In this document: positions 8,883 through 18,891 of the stretch, one piece after another
Layout: the number at the start of each line of letters is the position of its first letter
Position numbering within the stretch: the first letter of the stretch is position 1
DNA from: Halomonas sp.
GTDB taxonomy: Bacteria > Pseudomonadota > Gammaproteobacteria > Pseudomonadales > Halomonadaceae
Length of the DNA stretch: 64,000 bases
Assembly (NCBI RefSeq): GCF_011050415.1
Contig: NZ_DRFS01000025.1
Span: 1 to 64,000 of the forward strand
Direction: 5' to 3'
Notes under the pieces: generated by a model
What the model saw: the letters and a program-made list of their open reading frames with translations, nothing else
What the model was told of the DNA's origin: nothing
Database searches by the model: none
Made by a program: the position numbers and the translations under genes

Positions 8883-10924
8883 ACTGGTACACCGCCAAAG
8901 AACTGGCCGGGCTACCAGGGCTACCCGGCACAGAACGCAATGTGCGTGAATATGCCAAACGCCATGGTTGGGAAGGCCAGCAGCGCCTAGGCAGCAAGGC
9001 CGTTGAATACGCCTTCGCCGTTCTACCCACCGAAACCCAAAACGCATTGCTTTTGGCACAGGCAGATAACGCCGCGCCAACGCCTGTTAGCACCCTAGCG
9101 CCGCAGCCAGAAGAGCAGCGCCCAGGCCAGCAGCAACTGACCGATGCCCAGCGTCAAGTGATGACCGCTCGTGTGGCCTTCGTTCGCGAGATCGAACGCA
9201 TGAGCAAAATGGTCAGCCAGCAGCGCGCTATCGAAACGTTAGTTGCTCACGCACAGGCTGACGATCTAACGCCATATTTAAAACAGCGCGTGGTAATGGC
9301 CAATGACCGTAAAACGGAAACCCGCAATCTAAGCGAGCGCACGTTAAAGCGCTGGATCGCTGACTTCCGCAAGCACGGCGAACGCGGCCTAGCCCCCAAA
9401 CGCCGCCAAGCGGATATGAGCATGCCTGCCTGGGCCGGTGATTTTCTTAAGCGCTACCAAAAGCCGCAGAAACCATCGGTCGAAGCTGCTTACCAATTGC
9501 TAGTCGAACAGACCCAGCCGCCGCACCCCTCTATACACCAGGTGCGCCGCTGGCTTGCCAAGCTCTCACCGGAAGCGCGTGAGCGTGGCCGCATGGGTGC
9601 CCATGAGCTAAAAGCACTTCAGCCCTTCAAGCGCCGCACCAGTGCGGAGCTATGGCCGAACGATGTGTGGGTCGCGGATGGCCACACCTTTGACGCCGAA
9701 GTGATCAACCCGCTCACCGGCCAAGCCTTCCGGCCCGAAGTCACGCTGATTATCGACTGGGCAACGCGCCGGATCGTTGGCTTCGCCCTCAACCTTGCAG
9801 AGTCCACCGTGGCCACGCTGGATGCGTTGCGCGATGCCGTTAGCCGCGTGGGCATGTTCAATCTGTTTTATGTCGATAACGGCAGCGGTTTTGACAACGC
9901 CACTGTTTATGAAGTGGTCGACCGCCTTGGCGGCACCATTACCCACTCGCTGCCTTATAACTCACAGGCACGCGGCGTGATTGAGCGCGCCCACCAAAGC
10001 ACCTTGGTAAAGCTGGCTAAAACCATGGACAGCTATATCGGTGCGGATATGGATAAAGAAGCGTCTACCAAGGCGCACAAGTTAAGCCGCCGCGATATTA
10101 AAAAAGGGTTAAAGCCTGCACTAATACCCACGTTTCAGGAGTTCTTTGATTCTTTAAACGAGGCGCTAAACGTCTATAACCACCGCCCACATAAAGGCCT
10201 TTCCAAAGTACGCGACTTAGACACCGGCAGGCTGCGCAACCAAAGCCCGATGGAAGCCTGGAAGAGCGCCGAAGCGGAAGGCTTTGAAGCGCTAACCGCA
10301 CCTAGCGATGTGGTCGCCTCGCTAATGCGCCCGCAGGAAGTGCGCAAAACCAACCGTGGCGAAGTACGCATCAACGGCGGCCTCTACTTCCTGGATGCGC
10401 TGCGCGACATGCACGGCGAAGAGATCCGCGTGGCCTGGGACTACCGCGACACCGGCAGCGTCGGCGTTTACACCCTGGATGGCGAGCACCTTGGCGACGC
10501 CATTCTCGACGGCAATGCCACCCCCGCAATGCCTGCAACGATGATTCAGCGCGCCGCCGAAAAACGCGAAAAAGGCCAGCTCAATCGCTTGGCACAAAAA
10601 GCCAAAACCATTACCGGCAGCGATGTCGAGATCCGCGCGATTACCCCCGCCGCCAGCTATTCAGACGAAAAGCAGGCAGCCGCAGGCCGCGCCTACGCCA
10701 AGCAATTGGCGGATCAAGGCACACGCTTTCAGATACCCCACAACAAGATGGAGCGTTATCGGCTTTGGAAAAAGCTGGATGCCCAACTTCAGCAGGCAGA
10801 GGAAGTGCCGGAAGCGGCACGCGACTGGTACGAACGCTACCAGCATCACAACGATTTTCGCGCTATCGCGAAAGTAATGGATGCGGACGGGCTGTCACCC
10901 GCCCGCAACCGACGGGCCGTCTAG
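8879..10924 (+). CDS. MuA-like DDE transposase (rve integrase core)
   Basis: 681 aa; N-terminal Mu-type DNA-binding region (WYTAKELAGLPGLPGTERNVREYAKRHGWEGQQR), DGHTFD...YVDNGSGFDN...ARGVIERAHQ catalytic core. Confidence 0.95.
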   Translation: MNWYTAKELAGLPGLPGTERNVREYAKRHGWEGQQRLGSKAVEYAFAVLPTETQNALLLAQADNAAPTPVSTLAPQPEEQRPGQQQLTDAQRQVMTARVAFVREIERMSKMVSQQRAIETLVAHAQADDLTPYLKQRVVMANDRKTETRNLSERTLKRWIADFRKHGERGLAPKRRQADMSMPAWAGDFLKRYQKPQKPSVEAAYQLLVEQTQPPHPSIHQVRRWLAKLSPEARERGRMGAHELKALQPFKRRTSAELWPNDVWVADGHTFDAEVINPLTGQAFRPEVTLIIDWATRRIVGFALNLAESTVATLDALRDAVSRVGMFNLFYVDNGSGFDNATVYEVVDRLGGTITHSLPYNSQARGVIERAHQSTLVKLAKTMDSYIGADMDKEASTKAHKLSRRDIKKGLKPALIPTFQEFFDSLNEALNVYNHRPHKGLSKVRDLDTGRLRNQSPMEAWKSAEAEGFEALTAPSDVVASLMRPQEVRKTNRGEVRINGGLYFLDALRDMHGEEIRVAWDYRDTGSVGVYTLDGEHLGDAILDGNATPAMPATMIQRAAEKREKGQLNRLAQKAKTITGSDVEIRAITPAASYSDEKQAAAGRAYAKQLADQGTRFQIPHNKMERYRLWKKLDAQLQQAEEVPEAARDWYERYQHHNDFRAIAKVMDADGLSPARNRRAV

Positions 10925-10965
10925 ACCACGGCCCACGACACCCCAACCTTGGATAAGGAAGCACT

Positions 10966-11685
10966 ATGAGCGTCAACACTATTGTACCACTCACTAACGT
11001 CGGGCTACTCGCCGCTGCCGTTGAAAGCGCCGCTAACCGCCCGCCGGAGCTGCCTGGCTTGGTGGTCATGTACGGCCCCAGCGGCTACGGCAAAAGCTTG
11101 GCTGCCGCCTATGCCGCCAACCTACACCGCGCCTACTACGTCGAGTGCCGTGAGAGCTGGACAAAGAAAGCATTCGTAGTCGCCGTACTGCGCGAGATGG
11201 GCATCATCCCCATGAAAACGCTTAGCGAAATGGTCGACCAGATCGCCGAGCAGCTCTCCCGCTCAGGCCGCCCGCTAATTGTCGATGACGTCCAGTACGT
11301 GATCGACAAAGCCGCCGCCAACGTCCTCACCGACATTTATAACGCCAGCCAGGGTACCTTGATTCTGATCGGTGAAGAGCGCGTTCCTGCCTCAATGGCC
11401 CGCCTAGAACGACTGCATAACCGCGTACTGGAATGGGTGCCCGCCCAAGCCGCCAGCCTGGATGACGTGCGCGCCCTGGCTGATAAGAGCTATCCCGATA
11501 TTGAGATCGAAGATGACCTGCTTGAAACGGTAAACGACCGCGTTAAAGGCTGCCTACGCCGCGTCGCCGTCAACCTCTACCAGATCCATAGCGAGGCCAC
11601 CGCCAACGGCTGGCAGATGGTAGGCCTTCGCGAATGGGGCGAGCGCGAGATCCATACCGGCCAACCACCGGCACGGAGGGGCTAA
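10966..11685 (+). CDS. MuB-like AAA ATPase (target-DNA activator)
   Basis: Walker A YGPSGYGKSLAA, Walker B PLIVDDVQY; directly downstream of transposase. Confidence 0.92.
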   Translation: MSVNTIVPLTNVGLLAAAVESAANRPPELPGLVVMYGPSGYGKSLAAAYAANLHRAYYVECRESWTKKAFVVAVLREMGIIPMKTLSEMVDQIAEQLSRSGRPLIVDDVQYVIDKAAANVLTDIYNASQGTLILIGEERVPASMARLERLHNRVLEWVPAQAASLDDVRALADKSYPDIEIEDDLLETVNDRVKGCLRRVAVNLYQIHSEATANGWQMVGLREWGEREIHTGQPPARRG

Positions 11686-11688
11686 GGC

Positions 11689-12318
11689 ATGGCAAAACGC
11701 AAACCTCAACTCAACGCCCAGGGCCCCAAAGGCGACCGCCAGGCAATGTGGGAAACCCTTCGGGCGATTCATACTGATGGCCAGCCCATTACGGTTGATG
11801 GCGTTTGGGCAGGTATGACCGTCACAACGCCCAAAAGCCGGGTGCGTGATTACCTCACTGGCTTGGAAAAAGCTGGTTACATAGTGCGCGCCCCTGGCCC
11901 CTACAGACCGGCGCAAACCATCAACCTCACGCTGATCCGAGACGTAGGCGTCGAAGCCCCGCGTGTGCGCAAAGATGGCAGTACCCCGACAGGTGGATTA
12001 GGTCGTGAACAGATCTGGCGCACGCTCAAAATCATTGGTGACTGCACCGCCCGCGAGCTGGCCGACGCCGCCAGCACGCCCACGGTAGAGATCGCCGAAA
12101 CCACCACCAACGAATACCTGCGCTTTCTGGCCGCTGCCGGGTACATCGACATTATTCGTCCTGGATCGCCGGGCGTGTTGACTCGCTACCGCTTGGTTTC
12201 CAGCCGCTGGACGGGGCCCCGTGCGCCAATGATCCAGCGCACCAAACAGCTCTACGACCCCAACACCGGCGAAGTCGTCTATTCCCGCATCACTAAAACC
12301 GAAGGGGGTGAGCCATGA
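11689..12318 (+). CDS. Early phage protein with winged-helix-like repeats
   Basis: 209 aa; paired MWETLRAIHTDGQPITVDGVWA / IWRTLKIIGDCTARELADAA. Confidence 0.65.
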   Translation: MAKRKPQLNAQGPKGDRQAMWETLRAIHTDGQPITVDGVWAGMTVTTPKSRVRDYLTGLEKAGYIVRAPGPYRPAQTINLTLIRDVGVEAPRVRKDGSTPTGGLGREQIWRTLKIIGDCTARELADAASTPTVEIAETTTNEYLRFLAAAGYIDIIRPGSPGVLTRYRLVSSRWTGPRAPMIQRTKQLYDPNTGEVVYSRITKTEGGEP

Positions 12319-12713
12319 ATACGCCCTTAAACAAGAGCATTCGTCGTACCCGTACCGTCGATATCACCAACTGGGGTGAAGAGCCGCCCCGCTGGATTTC
12401 GCTGCTAGCCGATGAAGTACGCGCCACCAATCGCAAGATGGCGGGTGAGCGCATCGGCGTCTCGCGTAGCGCGGTCTCTTTGGCACTGGCGAACCGCTAC
12501 CCGAGCCCCTCCACCGACAGTATCGAAAAGAAGGTACTGCTGGCCCTGGATGGCCTCAAGTGCCCAGCGCAGCAACTCACGATCAGCGTTGAACAGTGCC
12601 GTGAATACCGCGCTCGCCCAGCGCCTACCCACAACCCCATGGCCATGCGTATGTGGCGCCACTGCCAGTCATGCCCGCACAACCCCGACCGCCAACAGGG
12701 AGAAGACCAATGA
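12315..12713 (+). CDS. HTH-containing phage protein
   Basis: RKMAGERIGVSRSAVSLALANRYPSPSTDSIEKKVLLAL resembles an HTH; C-terminal cysteine cluster. Confidence 0.65.
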   Translation: MNTPLNKSIRRTRTVDITNWGEEPPRWISLLADEVRATNRKMAGERIGVSRSAVSLALANRYPSPSTDSIEKKVLLALDGLKCPAQQLTISVEQCREYRARPAPTHNPMAMRMWRHCQSCPHNPDRQQGEDQ

Positions 12714-13351
12714 CCCTTAAAGCCACCTGCCCGGAATGCGGCATGACCGGCGACATGGCCGCCTTCGTCACCCAGGGCGAACATAACCTGGCGCTAGCCG
12801 CTGCCTTGGAAATGCCCGCGCTGCTCAGCTCACGCATCGTGCGTTATCTCGGCATGTTCCGGCCTGCCTCACGGTCGTTAGCCAGCGCTAAAAGTGCCCG
12901 CCTGCTGACTGAGCTGAAAGAGACCATCACCAGCGGTGTGATTGAGCGCAAAGGCGTGACGCGTGAAGCGCCTTTAAAGGTGTGGGTCATGGCGCTGGAT
13001 CAACTGCTGGAACGCCCACCCAGCAACCTACCGCTAAGCGGTCACGGTTATCTCTATGAAGTTGTCGCCAACTGCGCCGACCGCCACGCCGGTGAGGTGG
13101 AAAAGCAGCGCGAAGAACAGGCACGCAACGGTGCCAAACAGCCCGCAAACCGCGCACCAGCAGCGGCACTGCGCGAGCGCTCTACCGATGACGTACTGGC
13201 CGAGCACGACCGCTTAAGAAACCGCCAAGCCACGGTGGCCAGCGGCCAAAAGGGCCAACGGCAAAACGCCAAAGCCGTTGAGCAAGCCAACGCACCCAAG
13301 CGCCTATCGGATCTGCTGAAAGGTGCCGCCAGCCAGGGAGACCAGCAATGA
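12710..13351 (+). CDS. Hypothetical early phage protein
   Basis: MTLKATCPECGMTGDMAAF...; coupled to upstream gene. Confidence 0.6.
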   Translation: MTLKATCPECGMTGDMAAFVTQGEHNLALAAALEMPALLSSRIVRYLGMFRPASRSLASAKSARLLTELKETITSGVIERKGVTREAPLKVWVMALDQLLERPPSNLPLSGHGYLYEVVANCADRHAGEVEKQREEQARNGAKQPANRAPAAALRERSTDDVLAEHDRLRNRQATVASGQKGQRQNAKAVEQANAPKRLSDLLKGAASQGDQQ

Positions 13352-13779
13352 GAACCTACAGCGACGCCCACATTGAGCACTACGCCGATCGCTTCATCGC
13401 CCTACGGATGGCCCGCCATGGCGTCAACTTAGCCCAGTACCTGATCAACCCGGTTCAGTTCGAGCGCCTAGCGTTGGAACCTGAGCCACTGCTACCCGCG
13501 CAAGCAGCCGCCGTGCTGCGCATCTGGCAACGCTGGGATACCGGCCTGGCTGAGCAAGCCGCTGCCCCCGCTAGCGAGCCAGAGACAGAAGAAGAGACTT
13601 TCGAGCTGCCCGGTGTATATGCCGTGTGGGAGGAGTTCCTGCTGGGCTTGGGTAACAACAAAGCTATCCGCCAGCGCAACGGCGCGTTTATCGAGCCACT
13701 AAATCACCACCGCCATAACCGTGGAATGAATCGCGGTAGCGCCAATTTTGAACGCAAACAAGCCCGTAAAGGAACCTGA
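13348..13779 (+). CDS. Hypothetical early phage protein
   Basis: ATGA overlap with upstream ORF; 143 aa. Confidence 0.6.
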   Translation: MRTYSDAHIEHYADRFIALRMARHGVNLAQYLINPVQFERLALEPEPLLPAQAAAVLRIWQRWDTGLAEQAAAPASEPETEEETFELPGVYAVWEEFLLGLGNNKAIRQRNGAFIEPLNHHRHNRGMNRGSANFERKQARKGT

Positions 13780-13781
13780 AC

Positions 13782-14414
13782 ATGAACATCCCAGCAACCG
13801 ATAACCAGCAAGTACCCGAAGGCTTCCGCATGGATGCCAAAGGCCGTCTGATTCCCGAATCGCAGATCAAGCCCATCGACCAAGTGCGAGATGAACTGGT
13901 GCTCTCGATTGTCGATCGCGCCACTGAGCTTCGCGACCAGCTCAAGGACTTCAAGGCCGATGTGTTTAGCGAGATCGCCGCATTGGTCGAGACATCCGCA
14001 CAGGAGTACGACATTCAGATCGGCGGCAAGAAAGGCAACGTGCAGCTGGTCAGCTTCTGCGGCAAGTACAAGGTGCAGCGCGCCATCTCCGAAACCATCA
14101 CCTTTGATGAGCGCTTACAGGCTGCCAAAGGCCTTATTGAAGACTGCCTACGCGACTGGACAACAGACGCCCGCCCAGAGGTGGCCACCATCGTGCAAGA
14201 CGCCTTCCGCGTGGACACAGCGGGCAACATCCGCACCGGTCAAGTACTAGGCCTACGCCGCCTGAATATCCAGGACAAGCGCTGGCTGAAAGCCATGGAT
14301 GCTATCAGCGACGCCGTGCAGGTCACCGGTTCCAAAAGCTACATCCGCATCTATGAGCGCGTCGGCAGCACCGACCAGTACCAGCCCATTAGCCTAGATA
14401 TCGCGGGGGTGTGA
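13782..14414 (+). CDS. DUF3164-family Mu-like phage protein
   Basis: EGFRMDAKGRLIPESQIKPIDQVRDELVLSIV...FKADVFSEIAALVE typical DUF3164. Confidence 0.85.
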   Translation: MNIPATDNQQVPEGFRMDAKGRLIPESQIKPIDQVRDELVLSIVDRATELRDQLKDFKADVFSEIAALVETSAQEYDIQIGGKKGNVQLVSFCGKYKVQRAISETITFDERLQAAKGLIEDCLRDWTTDARPEVATIVQDAFRVDTAGNIRTGQVLGLRRLNIQDKRWLKAMDAISDAVQVTGSKSYIRIYERVGSTDQYQPISLDIAGV

Positions 14415-14415
14415 G

Positions 14416-14652
14416 ATGACCACTGTCACCAACGCTTCATCAATCCGCGTCAGCCCTGCGATCGGCGGCTTTGTCGCTACCCTGCGCGGCAAGCGTGCCA
14501 CGGGTACCACCCACCGCGAAGCGGCCTTGGCAGTAGCGCGCCAGGTGTATGGCCCAAAGGTCAACGTGGTTAACGACTACCTACGCGCCGCTGACCCGAT
14601 GTCGGGCATCCAGTACCGCTATCACATTACTTACCTACGGGGTGCCGCATGA
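14416..14652 (+). CDS. Hypothetical phage protein
   Basis: 78-aa ORF in operon. Confidence 0.5.
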   Translation: MTTVTNASSIRVSPAIGGFVATLRGKRATGTTHREAALAVARQVYGPKVNVVNDYLRAADPMSGIQYRYHITYLRGAA

Positions 14653-14858
14653 GCGAACAAGCCAAAACCAGCACAAAGGCCATGATCACGATCGAGCCTA
14701 ACGACACCGGCGGTTTCACGGTTTATGCAGGCTTCAACGGCGAAAGTGCCGACTCGCCCGAGCTTGAACGGGCAGGACGGCTAGCGCTACTAGGAATGCT
14801 CGCCATTAAAGAGGTTCTAGAAGAGGCCAAAGGAGCCATCAAAACAACCATTCATTAA
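14649..14858 (+). CDS. Hypothetical phage protein
   Basis: 69-aa ORF overlapping upstream stop. Confidence 0.5.
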   Translation: MSEQAKTSTKAMITIEPNDTGGFTVYAGFNGESADSPELERAGRLALLGMLAIKEVLEEAKGAIKTTIH

Positions 14859-14930
14859 GCGAAACGCCCCCGCGTGGGGCGTCTGCTGGGCGTGGTGGCC
14901 CAGCACTGATGAGCAGCCAAGGGGAGAGAA

Positions 14931-15629
14931 ATGGATAGCAAAGCGTTAGACAAAATCAAAAAGTGCCTACGGCTTGCCAAGTCGAGCAATGCCAATGAAG
15001 CCGCCGCCGCATTGCGCCAGGCGCAAAAGCTAATGGCCATTCACGGCGTCACCACTGACGACGTGGCCATGAGCGATGTAGGCACCCACACCAGCAAGGC
15101 TAGTGGAGGGCGCGTACCGCCGAAATACATCGGCATGTTGGTAAACATGGTCGCGGGCGCTTTTGGTGCCGAGATCGTCTACAGCCCGGTGTATGACGGC
15201 GAGCGCTGGCACGGTCAGTTTGAGTTCTACGGCTTAAATGGTGCTGCCGAAGTAGCGGGCTATGCCTTCGAAGTGCTGGGCCGACAGCTAAAGCGCGATC
15301 GCACCGCCTACTTAGCCACCCTCAATAAGCGCCTAAAGCGAACCACCAAGGTGCGCCGTGGTGATCTCTATGCGCAAGCATGGCTTAACGCCGTTGCTAA
15401 ACAGGTGACACGCCAGCAACGCACTGAAGCTGAGAACGCGATCGTGGAAGCCTACAAGGCCAAGCGCTGGAATGACCTGGAAAACATCGCTGGTCGCGAT
15501 AACACCAAGGGCATGCGCAGCCATGACCACGGTGCCATTCACCAGGGCTATCAGGACGGCAAGAAAGTCAGCTTCCACCAAGGCGTGAACGGCAGCCGTC
15601 ACGCCCAGATCGGTGAGTTGGCGTCATGA
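14931..15629 (+). CDS. DUF2786-type phage protein
   Basis: LDKIKKCLRLAKSSNANEAAAALRQAQKLMAIHGVT. Confidence 0.85.
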   Translation: MDSKALDKIKKCLRLAKSSNANEAAAALRQAQKLMAIHGVTTDDVAMSDVGTHTSKASGGRVPPKYIGMLVNMVAGAFGAEIVYSPVYDGERWHGQFEFYGLNGAAEVAGYAFEVLGRQLKRDRTAYLATLNKRLKRTTKVRRGDLYAQAWLNAVAKQVTRQQRTEAENAIVEAYKAKRWNDLENIAGRDNTKGMRSHDHGAIHQGYQDGKKVSFHQGVNGSRHAQIGELAS

Positions 15630-16033
15630 ACAAATGGAAGCAACTTGAAGAGCAGCTCTCGGGCGTATTCGGCAGCGCAACGATTCGCGCTGGAGGCCAT
15701 AAAGTGACGTTTCGAAAGCAGCTAGATGGAGAGAAATTAGTGATAAGGGTAGGCGTTGATGGCTGGATAAAAGGTGCTTGGATGTCTGTGGATGAACATG
15801 GCCACCCGGAACACCCAGAGGGTCGTTTCTACCGCCCACACCGCTACCGCGCCTGTAAGTTGAAGAGTTACCCCAGCCTGAAAAAAGTGTTCGGCAAGAA
15901 ACAGGCAGACGAAATGACGGCGCTGCGAACAGTGCAAGTTAGCCCCTACTGGAACAGCCCCCGCACGCTGATCAGCCACCTGAAAAAGCACTTCCCAGAT
16001 ATGGAGCTGGTGAGCAGCGAGGTAGCGTCATGA
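15626..16033 (+). CDS. Hypothetical phage protein
   Basis: 135-aa ORF overlapping neighbours. Confidence 0.55.
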   Translation: MNKWKQLEEQLSGVFGSATIRAGGHKVTFRKQLDGEKLVIRVGVDGWIKGAWMSVDEHGHPEHPEGRFYRPHRYRACKLKSYPSLKKVFGKKQADEMTALRTVQVSPYWNSPRTLISHLKKHFPDMELVSSEVAS

Positions 16034-16452
16034 TCAGCAAAGGCAAGCTGGCCCAGATCCATATCGCTAAAGCCCAACTGGGCCTAAGCGACGAAGACTA
16101 CCGCGCCATTCTCGCCCGCACAGCGGGCGTGAGCAGTGCCAAAGAACTCACCAATAAGACAGTAGGCGGTGTGATGTTTGAGTTTCGCCGCCTAGGTTTC
16201 CAGCCAAAGCCCGCCAAGAAAGCGGGCCGTCAGGCACCTAACCCACCAGCGACCCGCCAAGCGGAAATGAAAAAGGTCGAGGCGCTACTGGCCGAAGCAG
16301 GCCGCACCTGGGCCTACGCCGATGGCATGGCTAAGCACATGTTCAAAGTCGACCGTGTTGATTTTCTCGACGACAGCCAACTGCATAAGCTGCTTCAAGC
16401 GTTGATCATCGACGCCAAGCGGCAAGGACGGTACCCCAATGAACTCGCATAA
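16030..16452 (+). CDS. GemA/gp16-family regulatory protein (DUF1018)
   Basis: KLAQIHIAKAQLGLSDEDYRAILARTAGVSSAKELT. Confidence 0.88.
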   Translation: MISKGKLAQIHIAKAQLGLSDEDYRAILARTAGVSSAKELTNKTVGGVMFEFRRLGFQPKPAKKAGRQAPNPPATRQAEMKKVEALLAEAGRTWAYADGMAKHMFKVDRVDFLDDSQLHKLLQALIIDAKRQGRYPNELA

Positions 16453-16870
16453 GCATGAGGACAACCTAGATCTCGGATTCGGCATTCCCGCCGATGCCCT
16501 GGACTACCTCGACCCTGAGATCCTAAAGAAGTGGCCACAGGGTTTAAGCGACATGCTTACCGTGGTCGAGAACGCCCATGTTCGCGCCGGTGATGAGCCC
16601 AAGGTAGCCCGTAGCCGCGCCTTTGCTGCTGTGCGTGCTATCAGCTCGTTTGCCGGTGGCCGTAGCCTCTACGTACCCCAGGGCCGCCAACTAGATCGCG
16701 CCCTGCGAGACCGTGAAATATGGGAGCGCCACACCGGCGATAACATCCCCCAACTGGTCGAAGACTACGACCTGACCGAAGCGCAGATCTATAGCATCCT
16801 CGGCGAGCAGCGCAAACTTGCCCGCGCCAGAATGCAGTCAGACCTTTTCGGCGACAACGCAAACGGCTAA
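16439..16870 (+). CDS. Mor-family transcriptional activator
   Basis: FAGGRSLYVPQGRQLDRALRDREIWERHTGDNIPQLVEDYDLTEAQIYSIL. Confidence 0.88.
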   Translation: MNSHKHEDNLDLGFGIPADALDYLDPEILKKWPQGLSDMLTVVENAHVRAGDEPKVARSRAFAAVRAISSFAGGRSLYVPQGRQLDRALRDREIWERHTGDNIPQLVEDYDLTEAQIYSILGEQRKLARARMQSDLFGDNANG

Positions 16871-16899
16871 GCTAGCCTCAAAAGAATTAGGGGAACAAT

Positions 16900-17250
16900 A
16901 TGAAAGCATTGGCAGGAATTACATTAGCATTAGTCGCTAGTACAGCGATGGCGCAGGAAGCCGTAACGTTTACCCAGTACAAGGTGTCAACAGAGGTAGC
17001 AGCCGACCTAGCAAGGCAGTGCCGTGTTGAGGTGCAGCTTGAATACGGTGAGCGATGCGAACGCTTTTACAGCCACATGGAAAACCACATGGCGCTCTAT
17101 AATAACTTCACCCAAAAAGTAGATAGTGAAGGTGACAATGCATATGGCAGCGCCGACGCTGTTGAACTTGAATTACATCAAGGCACTGTATCTCGCTTAA
17201 TGGAAAATATGCAGTACATCAATACGATGGCTGAGCTTCATACTCAGTGA
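16900..17250 (+). CDS. Small exported protein, possible moron
   Basis: MKALAGITLALVASTAMAQ signal peptide; unknown mature domain. Confidence 0.55.
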   Translation: MKALAGITLALVASTAMAQEAVTFTQYKVSTEVAADLARQCRVEVQLEYGERCERFYSHMENHMALYNNFTQKVDSEGDNAYGSADAVELELHQGTVSRLMENMQYINTMAELHTQ

Positions 17251-17266
17251 GTTTGACTGATAAGCT

Positions 17267-17298
17267 CTACCCAACAAACCCGCCACGGCGGGTTGTTT
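17267..17298 (+). terminator. Hairpin terminator between Mor region and late genes
   Basis: AACCCGC-cac-GCGGGTT followed by gtttgcttt. Confidence 0.65.
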
Positions 17299-17314
17299 GC
17301 TTTCTAGCCTACTC

Positions 17315-17334
17315 AAAACTCCTAAACCGCTTGA
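17315..17334 (+). promoter_or_regulatory. Candidate late-promoter/activator motif, copy 1
   Basis: AAAACTCCTAAACCGCTTGA; near-identical to 26797-26817. Confidence 0.5.
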
Positions 17335-17416
17335 TTCCCGACGCCTAACCCGCCCCCTCTAGTCTGAACCTCACTGCACCTGCGTATATCGCTCACCCTG
17401 CTTTGAGGCCACCACC

Positions 17417-17731
17417 GTGAACCGCCAAACTCGCCATAACATCCTAGACAAACTCCGCATCGGCCCCTGGTTGATCCTTGCCATCATCACCACCTTAATC
17501 GTGGCGATGCTCCACCCCCACCAACTGGGCGTGCTGCTGTGGTCGCTGACCAAGCTTTGCTGGGGTGCCTATCTCGGTTACTGGATCGACCGCTCGATAT
17601 TCCCCTACGCCCGCCCGGATCGCTTCAATCCTGATTTGGACACTAACGAGCGCACCTCCTGGGAAGTGCTCATGCTTCGCCGCGCTTTGATTATCGGTGC
17701 CGCTATCCTCGCCCTTGGCCTGGGAGTCTGA
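17417..17731 (+). CDS. Putative holin
   Basis: Short protein with two hydrophobic segments flanking RSIFPYARPDRF...ERTSWEVLMLRRALIIGAAILALGLGV. Confidence 0.65.
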   Translation: MNRQTRHNILDKLRIGPWLILAIITTLIVAMLHPHQLGVLLWSLTKLCWGAYLGYWIDRSIFPYARPDRFNPDLDTNERTSWEVLMLRRALIIGAAILALGLGV

Positions 17732-17732
17732 C

Positions 17733-17891
17733 ATGGGTGCCGATACTGCCGCTGAGCTGCTGGCGGAAGGTGAACGGCTAGTGGCCGTGATGGACACCCT
17801 CACCGGTGGCCCACTGATGCTAGCCGCTTACTACCGCTTGAAAGATGTGGTCGAGCGTGCGGAATCGGCGCTCCAGGAGGAACGGTCATGA
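17733..17891 (+). CDS. Small phage protein in lysis cassette
   Basis: MGADTAAELLAEGERLVAVMDTLTGGPLMLAAYYRLKDVVERAESAL. Confidence 0.5.
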   Translation: MGADTAAELLAEGERLVAVMDTLTGGPLMLAAYYRLKDVVERAESALQEERS

Positions 17892-18553
17892 TGAACGATT
17901 TTAAAGCCTACCTGCGGGAATACGGCACCTGGATCGCCATGAGCCTGGTGCTGGCCACATTGCTAATGCTCGAAGCCTGCCAGCCAGCCCACGCCCAAAT
18001 ACCCAGCGCCGCGCAGAGCTACCAACGCGAGCTAACGCGCATCGTGCAGCAGGAATGGGGCATGAATGGCCGCGTTTCCCTTCACGCTGCGCAGATCCAC
18101 CAGGAAAGCGGCTGGCGTTCCAACGTCAATTCGCCGGTGGGGGCCCAAGGGCTTAGCCAGTTTATGCCTGCCACAAGTCAATGGATGGCCGAGATCTACC
18201 CCGACCTTGGCCGCGCCGCGCCGTACTCCCCCACGTGGGCCATGCGCGCCCAGGCTCGCTACAACAAGTGGCATTGGCAGCGGCTCAGCAGCGCCGTGGA
18301 TGAATGCCAACGCTGGGCCTTCGCGCTTTCCGCCTATAACGGCGGCTTGGGCTGGGTGCAACGTGACCAACGCTTAGCACGCGCCGCCGGGGATAACCCC
18401 GGCGTTTGGTTTAACAGCGTTGAGAAGTACACCAATCGCGCTGGCTGGGCCCTGCGAGAAAACCGCCACTACGTTAGGCACATTTTGTTAACGCTCACCC
18501 CGCGCTATGAACGGGCTGGGTGGCAAGGGGGTGCGCCATGCTCCAGCGTGTAA
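17888..18553 (+). CDS. Lytic transglycosylase (SLT domain) endolysin
   Basis: AAQIHQESGWRSNVNSPVGAQGLSQFMPATSQWM catalytic motif; N-terminal membrane anchor. Confidence 0.9.
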   Translation: MMNDFKAYLREYGTWIAMSLVLATLLMLEACQPAHAQIPSAAQSYQRELTRIVQQEWGMNGRVSLHAAQIHQESGWRSNVNSPVGAQGLSQFMPATSQWMAEIYPDLGRAAPYSPTWAMRAQARYNKWHWQRLSSAVDECQRWAFALSAYNGGLGWVQRDQRLARAAGDNPGVWFNSVEKYTNRAGWALRENRHYVRHILLTLTPRYERAGWQGGAPCSSV

Positions 18554-18891
18554 TCGCCATCTTATTTGTCGCAGCGGCCATCGGTTTTGCGTGGAAGGCA
18601 TGGCAGGCCAGAGACCTCGCCAATGAACTAGCGCTTGAACGCTCAGCGCTATCGCAAATGACAGACCAGCGCGATGAATGGCTACGGGAAGCCACTGAGG
18701 TCGCTGACCAGTTAGACGAAGCCGAGCAACGTTACCGAGACGCCGAAGCCGCAATTCAAGCGCTTCAGGAAGAACTCGCCGAGCAGGCAGAAGACTACGA
18801 TGCCCTGCGTCAACGCATCCAGCGCTCACCCGCCAGCGACGATGGTGATGTAGCTCCAGTGCTGCGCGATACCTTGGAGCGCCTGCCATGA
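18538..18891 (+). CDS. Rz-like inner-membrane spanin
   Basis: N-terminal TM then long coiled coil; follows endolysin. Confidence 0.65.
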   Translation: MLQRVIAILFVAAAIGFAWKAWQARDLANELALERSALSQMTDQRDEWLREATEVADQLDEAEQRYRDAEAAIQALQEELAEQAEDYDALRQRIQRSPASDDGDVAPVLRDTLERLP

